From: Paenibacillus sanguinis 2301083 = DSM 16941
GTDB taxonomy: Bacteria > Bacillota > Bacilli > Paenibacillales > Paenibacillaceae
Assembly (NCBI RefSeq): GCF_000374825.1
Contig: NZ_KB895380.1
Coordinates: 62,001-126,000, forward strand
Direction: 5' to 3'
DNA: 64,000 nt
Each line of letters starts with the position of its first letter. Within the stretch, counting starts at the first letter, position 1. Positions 27,652 through 37,429 of this stretch are shown here, in pieces. The position numbers and the translations under genes are program-made. The notes below the pieces were generated by a model that saw nothing but the letters and a program-made list of their open reading frames with translations, was not told where the DNA came from and did not search any database.

Positions 27652-28983
27652 TTGAAAAAGAAGGCTGTGATTGCGTTGGTTTGCAGTTTTGTACTAACTG
27701 CCGTGCTGGCAGGCTGCGGCGGAGGAAGCAATAGCACTGGCAATAATGAAGCTGCTCCTAACAACGGCAAGGCTAGCGGAAATAGTAACGCTACCGGGCA
27801 GGATTCAGGCGGGGATGCCGCAGGCAAGCTGAGTGGAAAGGTCACGTTCCTGACGAACAGGACAGATATGATCGGCAAGGAATATGACGAATACGTCAAG
27901 CGGTTTAACGAGGTGTACCCTGATATCCAAATTGAATTCGAGGCCAGCCAAACCGATTACAACCAGCAAGCGAAAGTACGCATGGCTAGCGGCGAGCTGC
28001 CTGATCTGATGTTTGTTCCGGACATACCTAACTCCGATTTGCCCAAGTATTTTGCACCACTGGACGACCTTGGCCTAAGCGCAGAGATTACCTTCAAGGA
28101 CTTTAAAGCTCACGAAGGTAAACTGTACGGCATTACGACGGGTAATTCCACCTCGGGCATCGTTTACAACAAGCAGGCCTTTGCGGATGCAGGCATTACA
28201 GAGCTTCCGAAGACTTGGGATGAATTCCTGGCGGCTTGTGAGAAGCTGAAGCAAAACGGCGTCATCCCGTTATCCTCCAACTTCAAGGATAAATGGCCTC
28301 TCGGGAGTTGGGTATATGATATGCCACGGGTCATTGAAAATAACAAGAATTTTTCTAACGAAATCATTAATACCGACACTCCATTTACCATGGATAATGG
28401 CTACGGAAAAGCCATGTCGCTGCTCAGAGAGCTAGCCGATAAGGACTACCTGGAAAAGGATATCAACTCTACCAACTGGGAGCAGTCGAAGAAGGATCTG
28501 GCGAATGGCAAAATGGCCATGTATTTTCTCGGCAACTGGGTGATTAATCAGGTCATTGGTGTAGGTGCAGAATCGGATAATATCGGCTTCTTCCCGCTTC
28601 CGTTCGATAATTCGGGCGATGTCCGGGCCGCCTTCAACCCCGACTTCTTCTATGCCGTCAACAAGGACAGCAAGAATCTGGATGCCACAAAGGCCTTCCT
28701 GAAATGGATGCTGGAGGACTCGGGGTATGAGGACTTTGCCGGGTTCATCTCTCCGCTTGAGGGCCGCGAATCCAAGCTGGCTCAATTAGCTGAATTTCAG
28801 GCTACTGGGGTAGACCTTCAGGAGGGGATGCCGGATGATCCGAAGGTGATCGAAATTCGCAATAAGGCTCAAATCGATCTCCCCGCGATTGCGCAGGAGT
28901 TCGTACTGGCCAAGGACCCACAAGCCGTGCTGGATAAATGGAACAAAGCCTGGGCCAAGGCTAAGGGCGAGTTGGGCTATTAG
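27652..28983 (+). CDS. Sugar-binding lipoprotein of the second CUT1 importer
   Basis: 443 residues from TTG 27652; AAGGGGTGA lies six bases before it, whereas an in-frame GTG at 27643 is inside that site. Signal peptide with lipobox LAGC, lipid-anchored Cys22, a Gly/Asn/Ser linker, then a family 1 solute-binding fold of normal length. It binds an oligosaccharide outside the cell for the two permeases downstream. The divergent beta-mannosidase suggests a beta-mannoside ligand (inference). The stop codon falls inside an 18-base tandem duplication. Confidence 0.92.
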   Translation: MKKKAVIALVCSFVLTAVLAGCGGGSNSTGNNEAAPNNGKASGNSNATGQDSGGDAAGKLSGKVTFLTNRTDMIGKEYDEYVKRFNEVYPDIQIEFEASQTDYNQQAKVRMASGELPDLMFVPDIPNSDLPKYFAPLDDLGLSAEITFKDFKAHEGKLYGITTGNSTSGIVYNKQAFADAGITELPKTWDEFLAACEKLKQNGVIPLSSNFKDKWPLGSWVYDMPRVIENNKNFSNEIINTDTPFTMDNGYGKAMSLLRELADKDYLEKDINSTNWEQSKKDLANGKMAMYFLGNWVINQVIGVGAESDNIGFFPLPFDNSGDVRAAFNPDFFYAVNKDSKNLDATKAFLKWMLEDSGYEDFAGFISPLEGRESKLAQLAEFQATGVDLQEGMPDDPKVIEIRNKAQIDLPAIAQEFVLAKDPQAVLDKWNKAWAKAKGELGY

Positions 28984-29008
28984 GGCGAGTTGGGCTATTA
29001 GGGCGAGT
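28965..29008 (+). repeat. 18-bp tandem duplication across the stop codon
   Basis: GGGCGAGTTGGGCTATTA occurs at 28965-28982 and 28983-29000, with a partial third copy (GGGCGAGT) to 29008. The first copy encodes the C-terminal GELGY and the stop; the second is untranslated. Looks like replication slippage. Confidence 0.85.
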
Positions 29009-29050
29009 CTGAACGCTAAGGATACCGCATCACCCTAGTAGCAGCAAAGG

Positions 29051-29091
29051 GACAAAATGGGTTATCGCCCTTGCCGATAATCCATTTTGTC
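29051..29091 (+). terminator. Strong hairpin between binding-protein and permease genes
   Basis: GACAAAATGG(G)TTATCG pairs with CGATAA(T)CCATTTTGTC, about 17 base pairs with one mismatch. Without a long U-tract it is more likely a 3'-end stabiliser or partial terminator, giving more binding protein than permease, as in many sugar importer operons. Confidence 0.65.
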
Positions 29092-29147
29092 TTCCAGCTC
29101 AGTATTGCCAATCCGCCTTGATCAGCCTATAGAAAAGAGGGAAGCTC

Positions 29148-30044
29148 ATGTTTGGAACCCTGTCCTACAAGACGCAAAAAAACTTAATCATCCTTTCATT
29201 CCTGCTGGTGCCAGTCAGCTTGCTCCTGCTATTTACTTATTATCCCGCTGCAAAGCTGGTTATGTTCAGCTTCACCGACTGGGATGGATATAGTCCAGAG
29301 AAGCCTTGGGTTGGCTTGGCCAATTACAGAGAGGTGTTCTCCAATCCGGACATCTTCGGGGTATTCACCCATAATTTTGCTTATTTCGTCATGGGTATTC
29401 TGCAAAATATAATCGCTATCTACTTTGCGGTCATTCTGAACGGACGCCTGCGCGGACGCAATGGCTTTCGGCTTCTGCTGTTCCTGCCCTACATCATGAA
29501 TGCAGTCGCAGTTGCGTTTATGTTTGGCTATGTATTTGATACCACGCAAGGCTCGCTGAATCTATTTCTGCAAAGCCTGGGCCTCAACAAGCTAGGCGAA
29601 ACCAGCTGGCTCGGAACAGCCGGGCTTGTCAACTATTCGCTGGCCTCTACCGGCTTATGGCGGTTCATGGGCTATAATATGGTTATTTATATCGCGGCAC
29701 TGCAAGCTATTCCCAGGGACATCTACGAAGCGGCCCGCATCGATGGAGCAAGTGGACCACAAATCTTCTGGCGAATCACCTTGCCGAATATGAAGCCGGT
29801 CATTCAATTGAATTTGTTCCTGACCGTGACGGGGGCGCTGGAGGTCTTCGATCTTCCGTTCGTGTTGACCAAGGGCGGACCCGCCGGAGCGAGCCAAACC
29901 TATGTACAACGGGTCATCGACACCGCCTTTGCCTATAACCATTATGGTCTGGCCTCGGCCATGAGCATTATCTTACTCCTATTCGTCATTGCCGTAGTGG
30001 GTCTGCAACAATTCGTGCTTAGCCGGGGAGGGAATAGTAAATGA
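29148..30044 (+). CDS. CUT1 sugar ABC importer, permease (MalF type)
   Basis: 298 residues with six membrane segments; N-terminal KTQKNLIILSFLLVPVSLLLLFTYYP and EAA loop DIYEAARIDGASGPQIFWRI near 190-210 identify it. The start ATG follows AGAGGGAAG. It overlaps the next permease by four bases (ATGA). No ATPase is encoded in this operon, so a shared MsmX-like ATPase is expected. Confidence 0.93.
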   Translation: MFGTLSYKTQKNLIILSFLLVPVSLLLLFTYYPAAKLVMFSFTDWDGYSPEKPWVGLANYREVFSNPDIFGVFTHNFAYFVMGILQNIIAIYFAVILNGRLRGRNGFRLLLFLPYIMNAVAVAFMFGYVFDTTQGSLNLFLQSLGLNKLGETSWLGTAGLVNYSLASTGLWRFMGYNMVIYIAALQAIPRDIYEAARIDGASGPQIFWRITLPNMKPVIQLNLFLTVTGALEVFDLPFVLTKGGPAGASQTYVQRVIDTAFAYNHYGLASAMSIILLLFVIAVVGLQQFVLSRGGNSK

Positions 30045-30874
30045 ACATTCGCAAGCTTTCACTGGTAGATGGTCTGAAATATCTGACATTGCTCATCGGC
30101 GTTTTCGTCGTGCTCTTCCCTCCTTACGTGGTCATTGTTAACTCGTTTAAATCCAGCGAAGAATTCAATACCTCCAGCACTATGGCATTACCAGAAAGCT
30201 TCTTTAACTTCGAGAACTTCCGCATCGTGTTCGAGCGAGGTGGTCTGCTGAGTGGATTTGGCAATACCTTGATCATCATATGCGTCTCGCTCGTATTCAA
30301 TATTTTATTCGGGACCATGGTGGCTTACGTACTGGGACGGTTTTCTTTCAAGCTAAAAAAGGCGGTATTCGCCCTCTATTTGTTCGCCACGGTCATTCCC
30401 AGCATCACCACACAGGTAGCTACCTTCGGCGTCATTAAGTCGCTGGGACTGTACAATACTTTAGGCGCGCCCATCATTTTGTATATTGGAGCCGATGTCA
30501 TTCAGATCATTTTGTATCTGCAATTCATTCGCAACATTCCCGTTGATCTCGACGAGAACGCGATGGTAGAGGGCGCATCGCTGTTTCGGATTTACCGTTC
30601 AATCATTTTCCCATTGCTAACACCGGCAACAGCAACCCTGATTATTTTGAAAACGATCAGTATTTATAACGATATGTACACACCTTATCTCTATATGCCC
30701 AAGCAAAGCCTAGGCGTGGTGACTACGGTACTCATGCGCTTCCAGGGAGTTAACGTCGCGGATTGGAATTTGATCAGCGCTGCTATTCTGTTGATCCTGC
30801 TGCCTACCGTCATCCTTTATTTCTTCTTGCAAAAGTATATCTTTGAGGGCGTCACCAGCGGTGCGGTAAAATGA
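30041..30874 (+). CDS. CUT1 sugar ABC importer, permease (MalG type)
   Basis: 277 residues with six membrane segments and the docking loop DLDENAMVEGASLFRIYRSI near 168-187. The C-terminal FEGVTSGAVK is typical of MalG-like permeases. It overlaps both neighbours by four bases, so permeases and the kinase are translationally coupled. Forms the channel with the preceding permease. Confidence 0.93.
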   Translation: MNIRKLSLVDGLKYLTLLIGVFVVLFPPYVVIVNSFKSSEEFNTSSTMALPESFFNFENFRIVFERGGLLSGFGNTLIIICVSLVFNILFGTMVAYVLGRFSFKLKKAVFALYLFATVIPSITTQVATFGVIKSLGLYNTLGAPIILYIGADVIQIILYLQFIRNIPVDLDENAMVEGASLFRIYRSIIFPLLTPATATLIILKTISIYNDMYTPYLYMPKQSLGVVTTVLMRFQGVNVADWNLISAAILLILLPTVILYFFLQKYIFEGVTSGAVK

Positions 30875-32670
30875 AGCTTTGGCGAAAATCCTGGCTGCTC
30901 TTTGCCAACCTGTCTATGCAGAAGAAGCTGGTCATTATTTTCGTCTTCCTGCTTTCTTTGCCGATTACTTATTTCAGCTATAGCTCCTATCGATCCAGCT
31001 TTGAGCTGGTGCTGGGCAGCACCAAGGATGCCGCCAACCTGATGACAGACAATGCCATGGATAAGGTAGACCGATATATTGCCGACTTGAAACGCTACAC
31101 CCTGCTTCCGCTGTATAATAAGGACGTCCAGAAGTACCTGGATCAGCAAGGAACCGATTGGGATAAAACTACGACGCTCGATATGTTTCTAATGTACGTG
31201 AACAATACCAAGGAAGAGATTCTGTCCACCTATCTGGTGGATCGGTACGATACCGTGTTCTACTATCGCCGGTCCGGCATCAACGTATTGTACCCGGACA
31301 TGCGCATTGCCGAATGGAAGAGCATGATCGATCAATCCGGCTCCGCTCCGGTGCTGTCAGGTACTCATCTTATTCGGGCAAACGATACGGAAGAGCGCGA
31401 GGTATTTACGGTCGTCCGCTCGATCCAGTCCACTAGCACACTGAGCCATATCGGCATGATTGCCATTGATGTCGACAGCAGACTGTTTGAGGATATTGTC
31501 GCCCCCTTGGGAACGGTCACCCATGGAGAAGCCCTGATTATCGACGAGGAGGGCGATGTCGTGTATAGCAGCGCCCCCTCCAGGTGGGTAGGCGATTTGA
31601 GTGCAAGCCCCTGGCTTGCCGGAGCAACCGGAGAACGCGGCAGCTTTGAGCTGGACATCGACGGTGTGCCCTACATCGCTGTGTACACCTCATCCGTGCA
31701 GACCGGCTGGAAGACGCTTGTCTACATTCCGTCGACCGAGCTGCTGGCTCCGATGAAGCAGAACCGCGACAAGCTGATGATTACGTCGTTGTCGATTATT
31801 TTGCTGGGCCTGCTGGTGTCCATAATTTTGTCTTACGCGCTAACTAAGCCGCTGAAGGCTACCGTGCAGTTAATGAAGCAAGTACAGCGCGGCAAGCTCG
31901 ATGTGGCTGTTCAAGTGAAATACAATGATGAAATCGGGCTGCTGGGCAGTCATTTTAACCGAATGATCTCCCGTATCAGGGAGTTGCTTGAAGAGGTGGC
32001 TGAAACGGAAAAAAGCAAACAGCAGGCGGATATGCTGGCTTTGCAAAACCAGATCAATCCGCATTTTATCTACAACACGCTGGAATCGATCCGCATGCTG
32101 GCCGAATTAAATGATGATGATCAGGTCGCTGACTTGACCTATCTGCTCGGCCTCCTGCTGAGGTACAGCATCACTCGCAGCGCCGACGAACGTTCCACCA
32201 TCGGACAGGAGATCGACCATGTTCGCAATTATTTACTGCTGCTGCAGATTCGATTCCCGGGTAAATTCAACTTCAGGTTTGATATTCCTGTCGACTTCGC
32301 TCCCTTGCCGATCATTAAGCTTGTGTTCCAGCCCATCGTGGAGAACGCCGTCTTCCATGGCCTGGAGAAGCGGGAAGAGTCGGGAACCATCACCATTCGC
32401 GCCCGGCGAGAGTATAAGGACGCGATCTTTACCATCCATGATGATGGCATCGGAATGACGGCGGAGCGGTTAGAAGCTCTGCATCGCAGCCTTAGAGACG
32501 GCAAGACGGATAAATTCGGGATTGGACTGCGCAATGTTCACGAACGCATCCGCCTTCATTACGGCCCCCGTTCCCAGCTTGTGGTTAGCAGCCGACCCGG
32601 CGAAGGCACAACAGTAACCCTGCGGATTGCTGATTTTATCACAGAATGGTCTGAGGAGACGACTTCCTGA
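30871..32670 (+). CDS. YesM-type sensor histidine kinase of the second importer
   Basis: 599 residues: membrane segment about 19-40, extracellular Cache-like sensor (40-295), second membrane segment about 301-323, HAMP (325-378), NPHFIYNTLESIR with His398, and HATPase with DDGIGM and FGIGLRNVHERI. It starts at ATG 30871 inside the permease stop (ATGA), so it is in the importer operon. It probably senses the same sugar that the importer takes up and signals to the regulator 72 bases downstream. Confidence 0.93.
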   Translation: MKLWRKSWLLFANLSMQKKLVIIFVFLLSLPITYFSYSSYRSSFELVLGSTKDAANLMTDNAMDKVDRYIADLKRYTLLPLYNKDVQKYLDQQGTDWDKTTTLDMFLMYVNNTKEEILSTYLVDRYDTVFYYRRSGINVLYPDMRIAEWKSMIDQSGSAPVLSGTHLIRANDTEEREVFTVVRSIQSTSTLSHIGMIAIDVDSRLFEDIVAPLGTVTHGEALIIDEEGDVVYSSAPSRWVGDLSASPWLAGATGERGSFELDIDGVPYIAVYTSSVQTGWKTLVYIPSTELLAPMKQNRDKLMITSLSIILLGLLVSIILSYALTKPLKATVQLMKQVQRGKLDVAVQVKYNDEIGLLGSHFNRMISRIRELLEEVAETEKSKQQADMLALQNQINPHFIYNTLESIRMLAELNDDDQVADLTYLLGLLLRYSITRSADERSTIGQEIDHVRNYLLLLQIRFPGKFNFRFDIPVDFAPLPIIKLVFQPIVENAVFHGLEKREESGTITIRARREYKDAIFTIHDDGIGMTAERLEALHRSLRDGKTDKFGIGLRNVHERIRLHYGPRSQLVVSSRPGEGTTVTLRIADFITEWSEETTS

Positions 32671-32742
32671 ACATGTAACGCTATATTAAGCTATATACAT
32701 ATAATTCAGCTTGGACGGCTAATAGAAAGGAGGAGAAGGCGC

Positions 32743-34257
32743 TTGCTGCATATCGCTATTGTGGATGATGAGGCCTCTATTCGAGAGGGCTTGGGAAGAA
32801 TCGTCAGCAAAGAAAGCGAACGGTTTGTCGTCACTGGATTATTTGCAAATGGGCAAGACCTGCTGGACCGTTTGCATCTTCAAAATATCACCGTCGATGC
32901 CATCATTACCGATATCCGCATGCCCGTGGTGGACGGTCTCGAACTGATTAAGCAAGTCAAGGCATTGTATCCTGATATCCGCTGTATGCTGATAAGCGGG
33001 TTTACGGATTTTGAATATGCCAGACAAGCGCTGCGTTATTCAGCCGTAGATTACTTATTAAAGCCCATTAACAAAAATCAGTTATTCACCTTACTGCACA
33101 AGCTGGAGGAAGAGAAGGAGACAAAGCACCATCAGGCTCAGCGGCTGCGGCAAGGGCTGCTGCTATCCTTTCTTAAGAATGCGCCGGACCTGTGCTCGAA
33201 GTTGCCGGAGCTAACGCTGCCATTGCCTTATTTCGTCGTGTTTGCTCTGAAGGGGGCCTCGGTACAGCTATTGCGGGATAAGCTGGAGCTGCTAACATGC
33301 CCTTCATTCCCCTTCTGGGACCTGGTGGAGATTGGGGATCCAATATTCGCACTTATTGGGTACGCCGAAAATATACCTGAGCACAAGGAGTTGCACAATA
33401 TCGCTTATCGGCTGCAAAGCTGGTTGCCCGTGAACAGACTTCTGATCGGAACAAGCCCGGGCTACCAGGAGACCGCCCTGCTGGGTCAAGCCTATCATGA
33501 AGCATTGCATGCCTGCGAGCTAGGTATCTACGAAGCGACGAGCTGGAGCTATCAGCCATATGAAGCAATGGGCCAAAATGCAGTAGGCCAGGAGGAAGCC
33601 CAGGCTGGGGCCATCTTCGCCCAAGGCCGGGAGGAGCTTATTCAGAAGCTGCAAATATTGGAGCTTTCACAAATCGAGGCTTGCTTGCAGCGCCTGTTCT
33701 CCCTATCCCGGGAACCCAAACTGCCACAGAAGGGCATCGTTCTTCTATGCCGCATGGTTCTGGACTCGGCTGCGGCCGAGCTTCAGGAATGGCATCAGTA
33801 TAGCGGACCTTCATTGGCCAAAGAGTTGGAAGAAGCGCTGAGCGCCTCCCTCTTTTTTGATGAAATGCAAACGATGTTTATCGCCGGATTCATCGACCTA
33901 TTGGGAGTAATTCGCAGCGCTCGTCTGGAGCAGGCTGGGAAGTCCGTTGAAACCGTTAAACGCTGGATTGCCGAGCACTATGATCAACCCGCCGAACTGG
34001 GACATCTCGCCGGATTGGTATTCCTCACCCCCACCTATCTGAGCAAGCTATTCAAGGCCGAAACCGGCATGACCATTACCGATTATCTAATCGAGGTCCG
34101 CATCAACCAGGCCAAGCATTTATTGCGGTCAGGCTGTAGCCTCAAGGTTCATGAGATTGGGAGCAAGGTGGGTTACCCCGATCCTGCGTATTTTAACAAG
34201 CTGTTCAAACGCATGGTAGGTGTGACGCCTAACGAGTATAAGCGAATTTCCCGATAA
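32743..34257 (+). CDS. YesN-type AraC-family response regulator of the second importer
   Basis: 504 residues; the start is TTG 32743, with AAAGGAGGAG upstream. Receiver domain with IVDDE (6-10), Asp57 in AIITDIRMP and Lys in LLKPIN; AraC helix-turn-helix pair in the last 100 residues (LAGLVFLTPTYLSKLFKAE, ending GVTPNEYKR). Paired with the kinase just upstream. Probable targets are the importer and the beta-mannosidase promoters. Confidence 0.93.
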   Translation: MLHIAIVDDEASIREGLGRIVSKESERFVVTGLFANGQDLLDRLHLQNITVDAIITDIRMPVVDGLELIKQVKALYPDIRCMLISGFTDFEYARQALRYSAVDYLLKPINKNQLFTLLHKLEEEKETKHHQAQRLRQGLLLSFLKNAPDLCSKLPELTLPLPYFVVFALKGASVQLLRDKLELLTCPSFPFWDLVEIGDPIFALIGYAENIPEHKELHNIAYRLQSWLPVNRLLIGTSPGYQETALLGQAYHEALHACELGIYEATSWSYQPYEAMGQNAVGQEEAQAGAIFAQGREELIQKLQILELSQIEACLQRLFSLSREPKLPQKGIVLLCRMVLDSAAAELQEWHQYSGPSLAKELEEALSASLFFDEMQTMFIAGFIDLLGVIRSARLEQAGKSVETVKRWIAEHYDQPAELGHLAGLVFLTPTYLSKLFKAETGMTITDYLIEVRINQAKHLLRSGCSLKVHEIGSKVGYPDPAYFNKLFKRMVGVTPNEYKRISR

Positions 34258-34274
34258 ATCCAGACTCTTTTAAA

Positions 34275-34299
34275 GGCTCAAACTAAAAATCAGTGCTTG
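34275..34299. mobile_element. Solo insertion-sequence end related to the ISL3-type relic
   Basis: GGCTCAAACTAAAAATCAGT plus GCTTG matches, at 22 or so of 25 positions, the sequence at 49068-49092 that follows the ISL3-type transposase tail. No transposase remains here, so this is probably a single leftover terminal repeat. Confidence 0.45.
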
Positions 34300-34452
34300 C
34301 CAACAGGGATGTATAGAGCGGAGGGTCGTAGGGATTCTGGAGAAACTTAAAGCTTTCTGAAAGAAAGTAAAAAATTAATGAAATTCCCCTGTGAATCATA
34401 GTATGATGATGGCGAAAGTCTATCATTTACGCATTTATGAAAGGGGTTTCAT

Positions 34453-35454
34453 ATGCGGAAAATCTGGATCATCTATTTGCTGCTGATCGCCTGCTTTGCC
34501 TTCTATGTGCTGAATTACCGCGCGCAAAGCCAAATTAGTGATCAACGAAATGCCGGCGGCTTACGGGGCAGTATGGACGAAAAATACGTCATGGTCACCT
34601 TTCAAATGGGCATCGACTATTGGAAGAGTGGCCTGAAGGGCTTTGAGGATGCGGCTCAAGCGTTGAACGTATCCGTTGAATATCGCGGAGCAACCCAGCG
34701 CGATGTCCATGAGCAGCGAACTGTTCTGGAGCAGGTCATTGCTAAAAAACCGGCCGGTATCGCCATCTCCGCCATGCACGCCGCCGAGCTGACAGCCACG
34801 ATTAATAAGGCTGTAGAGGCTGGCATTCCGGTCGTTCTCTTCGACTCGGATGCCCCCGGAAGCCGGGCGTTCTCCTTCCTCGGCACCAATAACTACGCGG
34901 CAGGGGCCCGGGCGGCGGGCAAGATGGCCGAGCTTACCGGCGGAAGAGGCAAGCTCGCCATCATCACCGTCCCGGATCAACAAAACCATTTAGATCGGAC
35001 GCAAGGCTTTGTTGACACCATCGCAGCCGAATTTCCTGAGCAAAGTGTAGTGGTGATCAAAAATGGCAAGGGCGACCCGCTCTTCTCCCGCCAGGCCGCA
35101 GAAGAGATTCTGCAGTCCTTCCCCGATGTAGCAGGCATCTTCACCACAGAGGCTAACGGGGGCATCGGCGTGGCGGAGGCCGTACGCGAATATAGCCCCT
35201 CTGTAGCAGGACCTAGAATTGTCAGCTTTGATACAGATAAGGGGACACTGGACCTTGTCAAGAGCGGCGACATTGATGCTACCATGGCTCAAGGCACCTG
35301 GAATATGGGGTACTGGGCCATGCAATTTCTGTTCTCGCTAAATCATGGTATGAACGAAGCCTGGAATCCGGGTTCTTTGCCCGTGCCGCAGCAGGTAGAT
35401 ACCGGCATTACCGTCGTCACCCGGCAGAATGTGAATGATTATTATGCGAAATAG
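34453..35454 (+). CDS. Membrane-anchored sugar-binding sensor protein (XylFII-like)
   Basis: 333 residues. One N-terminal hydrophobic segment (about 4-22; a possible LIAC lipobox lies within it) tethers a type 1 periplasmic-binding fold (about 45-330). AISAMHAAELTATINKAVEA, VVLFDSDAPGSRAFSFLGTN and SFDTDKG are typical of the ribose/xylose-binding family. It precedes, and overlaps by 20 bases, a LytS/YesM-type kinase, with a YesN regulator next. This order matches the known three-component xylose sensors (XylFII-LytS-YesN) of Firmicutes, in which the anchored protein binds sugar and controls the kinase. The ligand here is inferred. Ribosome site AAAGGGG. Confidence 0.85.
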   Translation: MRKIWIIYLLLIACFAFYVLNYRAQSQISDQRNAGGLRGSMDEKYVMVTFQMGIDYWKSGLKGFEDAAQALNVSVEYRGATQRDVHEQRTVLEQVIAKKPAGIAISAMHAAELTATINKAVEAGIPVVLFDSDAPGSRAFSFLGTNNYAAGARAAGKMAELTGGRGKLAIITVPDQQNHLDRTQGFVDTIAAEFPEQSVVVIKNGKGDPLFSRQAAEEILQSFPDVAGIFTTEANGGIGVAEAVREYSPSVAGPRIVSFDTDKGTLDLVKSGDIDATMAQGTWNMGYWAMQFLFSLNHGMNEAWNPGSLPVPQQVDTGITVVTRQNVNDYYAK

Positions 35455-37429
35455 ACGAATGAAACAGCCCTGGGAGCTCCGCCGTTTTCTGCTAAATAAC
35501 TTGCCCATTCGCTATAAGCTGATCGTCCACTTTCTGCTAATCAGTATCCTTCCCTCCATCGGGCTAGGCCTGCTAACCAACTGGACGGTGAATCGCATTA
35601 TCGAGCGGCAAATTACGGACACCACCCTGCAGCTGATCAGCAAGGTGAACCATTCTCTGGAGACCTATGTGGAGAATTTGCAGAACATGACTTATTTTAT
35701 CTCGTTTAATCCCGAGGTACAGCGGTTTCTTGAAGCCCAGCCGAGCACCTCTGACAGCGGTATTCTGACGACAACCGCAGAGGAGCGAGCCAGCATCGCG
35801 GCAAGTTTGCCATCTCGTCTGGCTGTCAGCGATACAAATATTCCCGAGCAGCTGCTGAAGGCGGGCAACGAATACTACGAAATCCGCAAATTTCTGCAAG
35901 GCTTCACGACCCTGCATTCCGAGGTAGCCGGTATTCTGATCGTGAACCGCCAGGGCCAGTATATCAGCAATGAAATGTATGCACGCACCGAAGAAAGCTT
36001 GACGCGGGAAAGCTGGTATGCGGAGGCTATCCGAAACAAGGGGATTTTTAAAATTATTGGTCATCCCCATAACCGCAATGTCACCACACATGTCAATTAT
36101 CAGGATAACGAGGTCGTATCGGCTGTGCGGGCCATCCTTGATCCCGACACCCAGCAGGTCAAGGGCGTCATTCTCATCGACCTCAAGCTGCGCGTCATTG
36201 CGGAGACAGCCCAGGACGTACGCCTGGGCAAAACGGGATATTTAACCGTGGTAGACGGCGAGGGTGAATTAATCTATGCTCCGCCCGACCCCTATATTGA
36301 GCAAATCCCGCTAGAGCATCTTGACCCTTCGGGAGCGGGAACTTATTCAGAGCGTATCGGCGGCCGTGACTTCCAATTCGTTTATCGGCACGCCACGTTC
36401 CCTGACTGGACCACGGTCGGTATCTTTCCCATGGCGGAATCGACAGCCGAGATGCGGGAAATCCGCTTCTACGTCGTCAGCTTCGTCTTTATCGTTTGCC
36501 TGCTAGGGATGACGGCTTCCTTTTACCTGGCCCATTCTATCTCAAGGCCCATTGGACAGTTAGCCTCCTTCATGCAGAAAGCTCAGTCCGGTGACTTGAC
36601 GATTCGCCATTGGAGTGATCGTACCGATGAGGTCGGCTTGCTGGGCCGCCAGTTCAATGCGATGCTGCTGCAAATTCATCGCCTGCTCTCCTTGACGGAA
36701 TTGCAGGAGCGGCAGAAGCGAGAAGCCGAGCTGCGCAGCCTGCAAGCTCATATCAAGCCGCATTTTCTCTATAATACGCTCGACACCATTCATTGGATGG
36801 CTCGCCGCCGTGGGGCTGAGGATATCGCCGAAATGGCGGAATCGCTCTCCAGGCTGTTCCGGATCGGACTTAGCAAAGGGAATGATATTATCCCGTTAAA
36901 CGATGAAATTGAGCATATCCGGAGCTATTTGCAAATTCAGCATGTTCGCTATCAGAATAAGCTGGATTATACGCTAAGTATCGATCCGAAGATTCAAGAT
37001 GTTCACGTGCTCAAGCTGATCCTTCAGCCGATTGTAGAGAACGCCATTTATCATGGAATCAAGGAGCGTCGCGGACCCGGACATATCACGGTGGAAGCCG
37101 TCGAGGAAGACGGCATACTGGTGATGACCATTCGGGATGATGGTAAAGGGATTCCTCCGGATAAGCTCGCCCTCCTGCAGAGAAAACTGCAAGCAGCCGC
37201 TGCCGTCCGTGTCGAAGGGCCGGAGAAAATAGCGACGTCTCTGGATAGTACAGGTGAGGATCAGCAAGGCTACGGCATGATGAATGTCCAGGCGCGCATG
37301 GCCTTGACCTTTGGCAGCAAATACGGAATAACGGTCCAGAGCGAAGTGGATCAAGGAACAACCGTGACTGTCCTGCACCCGATGATTCGGGAGAACCAAG
37401 TATGGAAGAGAGGAATGGAGCATGAGTGA
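35435..37429 (+). CDS. Sensor histidine kinase of the sugar-sensing three-component system
   Basis: Up to 664 residues; possible ATG starts at 35435, 35444 and 35459, none with a strong ribosome site, which suggests translation coupled to the upstream gene. Membrane segment about 27-48, a large extracellular Cache-like domain to about 345, second membrane segment about 350-370, HAMP, KPHFLYNTLDTIHW with His443, and HATPase with RDDGKGIPPDKL. The regulator start overlaps its stop by eight bases. Confidence 0.92.
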   Translation: MIIMRNRRMKQPWELRRFLLNNLPIRYKLIVHFLLISILPSIGLGLLTNWTVNRIIERQITDTTLQLISKVNHSLETYVENLQNMTYFISFNPEVQRFLEAQPSTSDSGILTTTAEERASIAASLPSRLAVSDTNIPEQLLKAGNEYYEIRKFLQGFTTLHSEVAGILIVNRQGQYISNEMYARTEESLTRESWYAEAIRNKGIFKIIGHPHNRNVTTHVNYQDNEVVSAVRAILDPDTQQVKGVILIDLKLRVIAETAQDVRLGKTGYLTVVDGEGELIYAPPDPYIEQIPLEHLDPSGAGTYSERIGGRDFQFVYRHATFPDWTTVGIFPMAESTAEMREIRFYVVSFVFIVCLLGMTASFYLAHSISRPIGQLASFMQKAQSGDLTIRHWSDRTDEVGLLGRQFNAMLLQIHRLLSLTELQERQKREAELRSLQAHIKPHFLYNTLDTIHWMARRRGAEDIAEMAESLSRLFRIGLSKGNDIIPLNDEIEHIRSYLQIQHVRYQNKLDYTLSIDPKIQDVHVLKLILQPIVENAIYHGIKERRGPGHITVEAVEEDGILVMTIRDDGKGIPPDKLALLQRKLQAAAAVRVEGPEKIATSLDSTGEDQQGYGMMNVQARMALTFGSKYGITVQSEVDQGTTVTVLHPMIRENQVWKRGMEHE

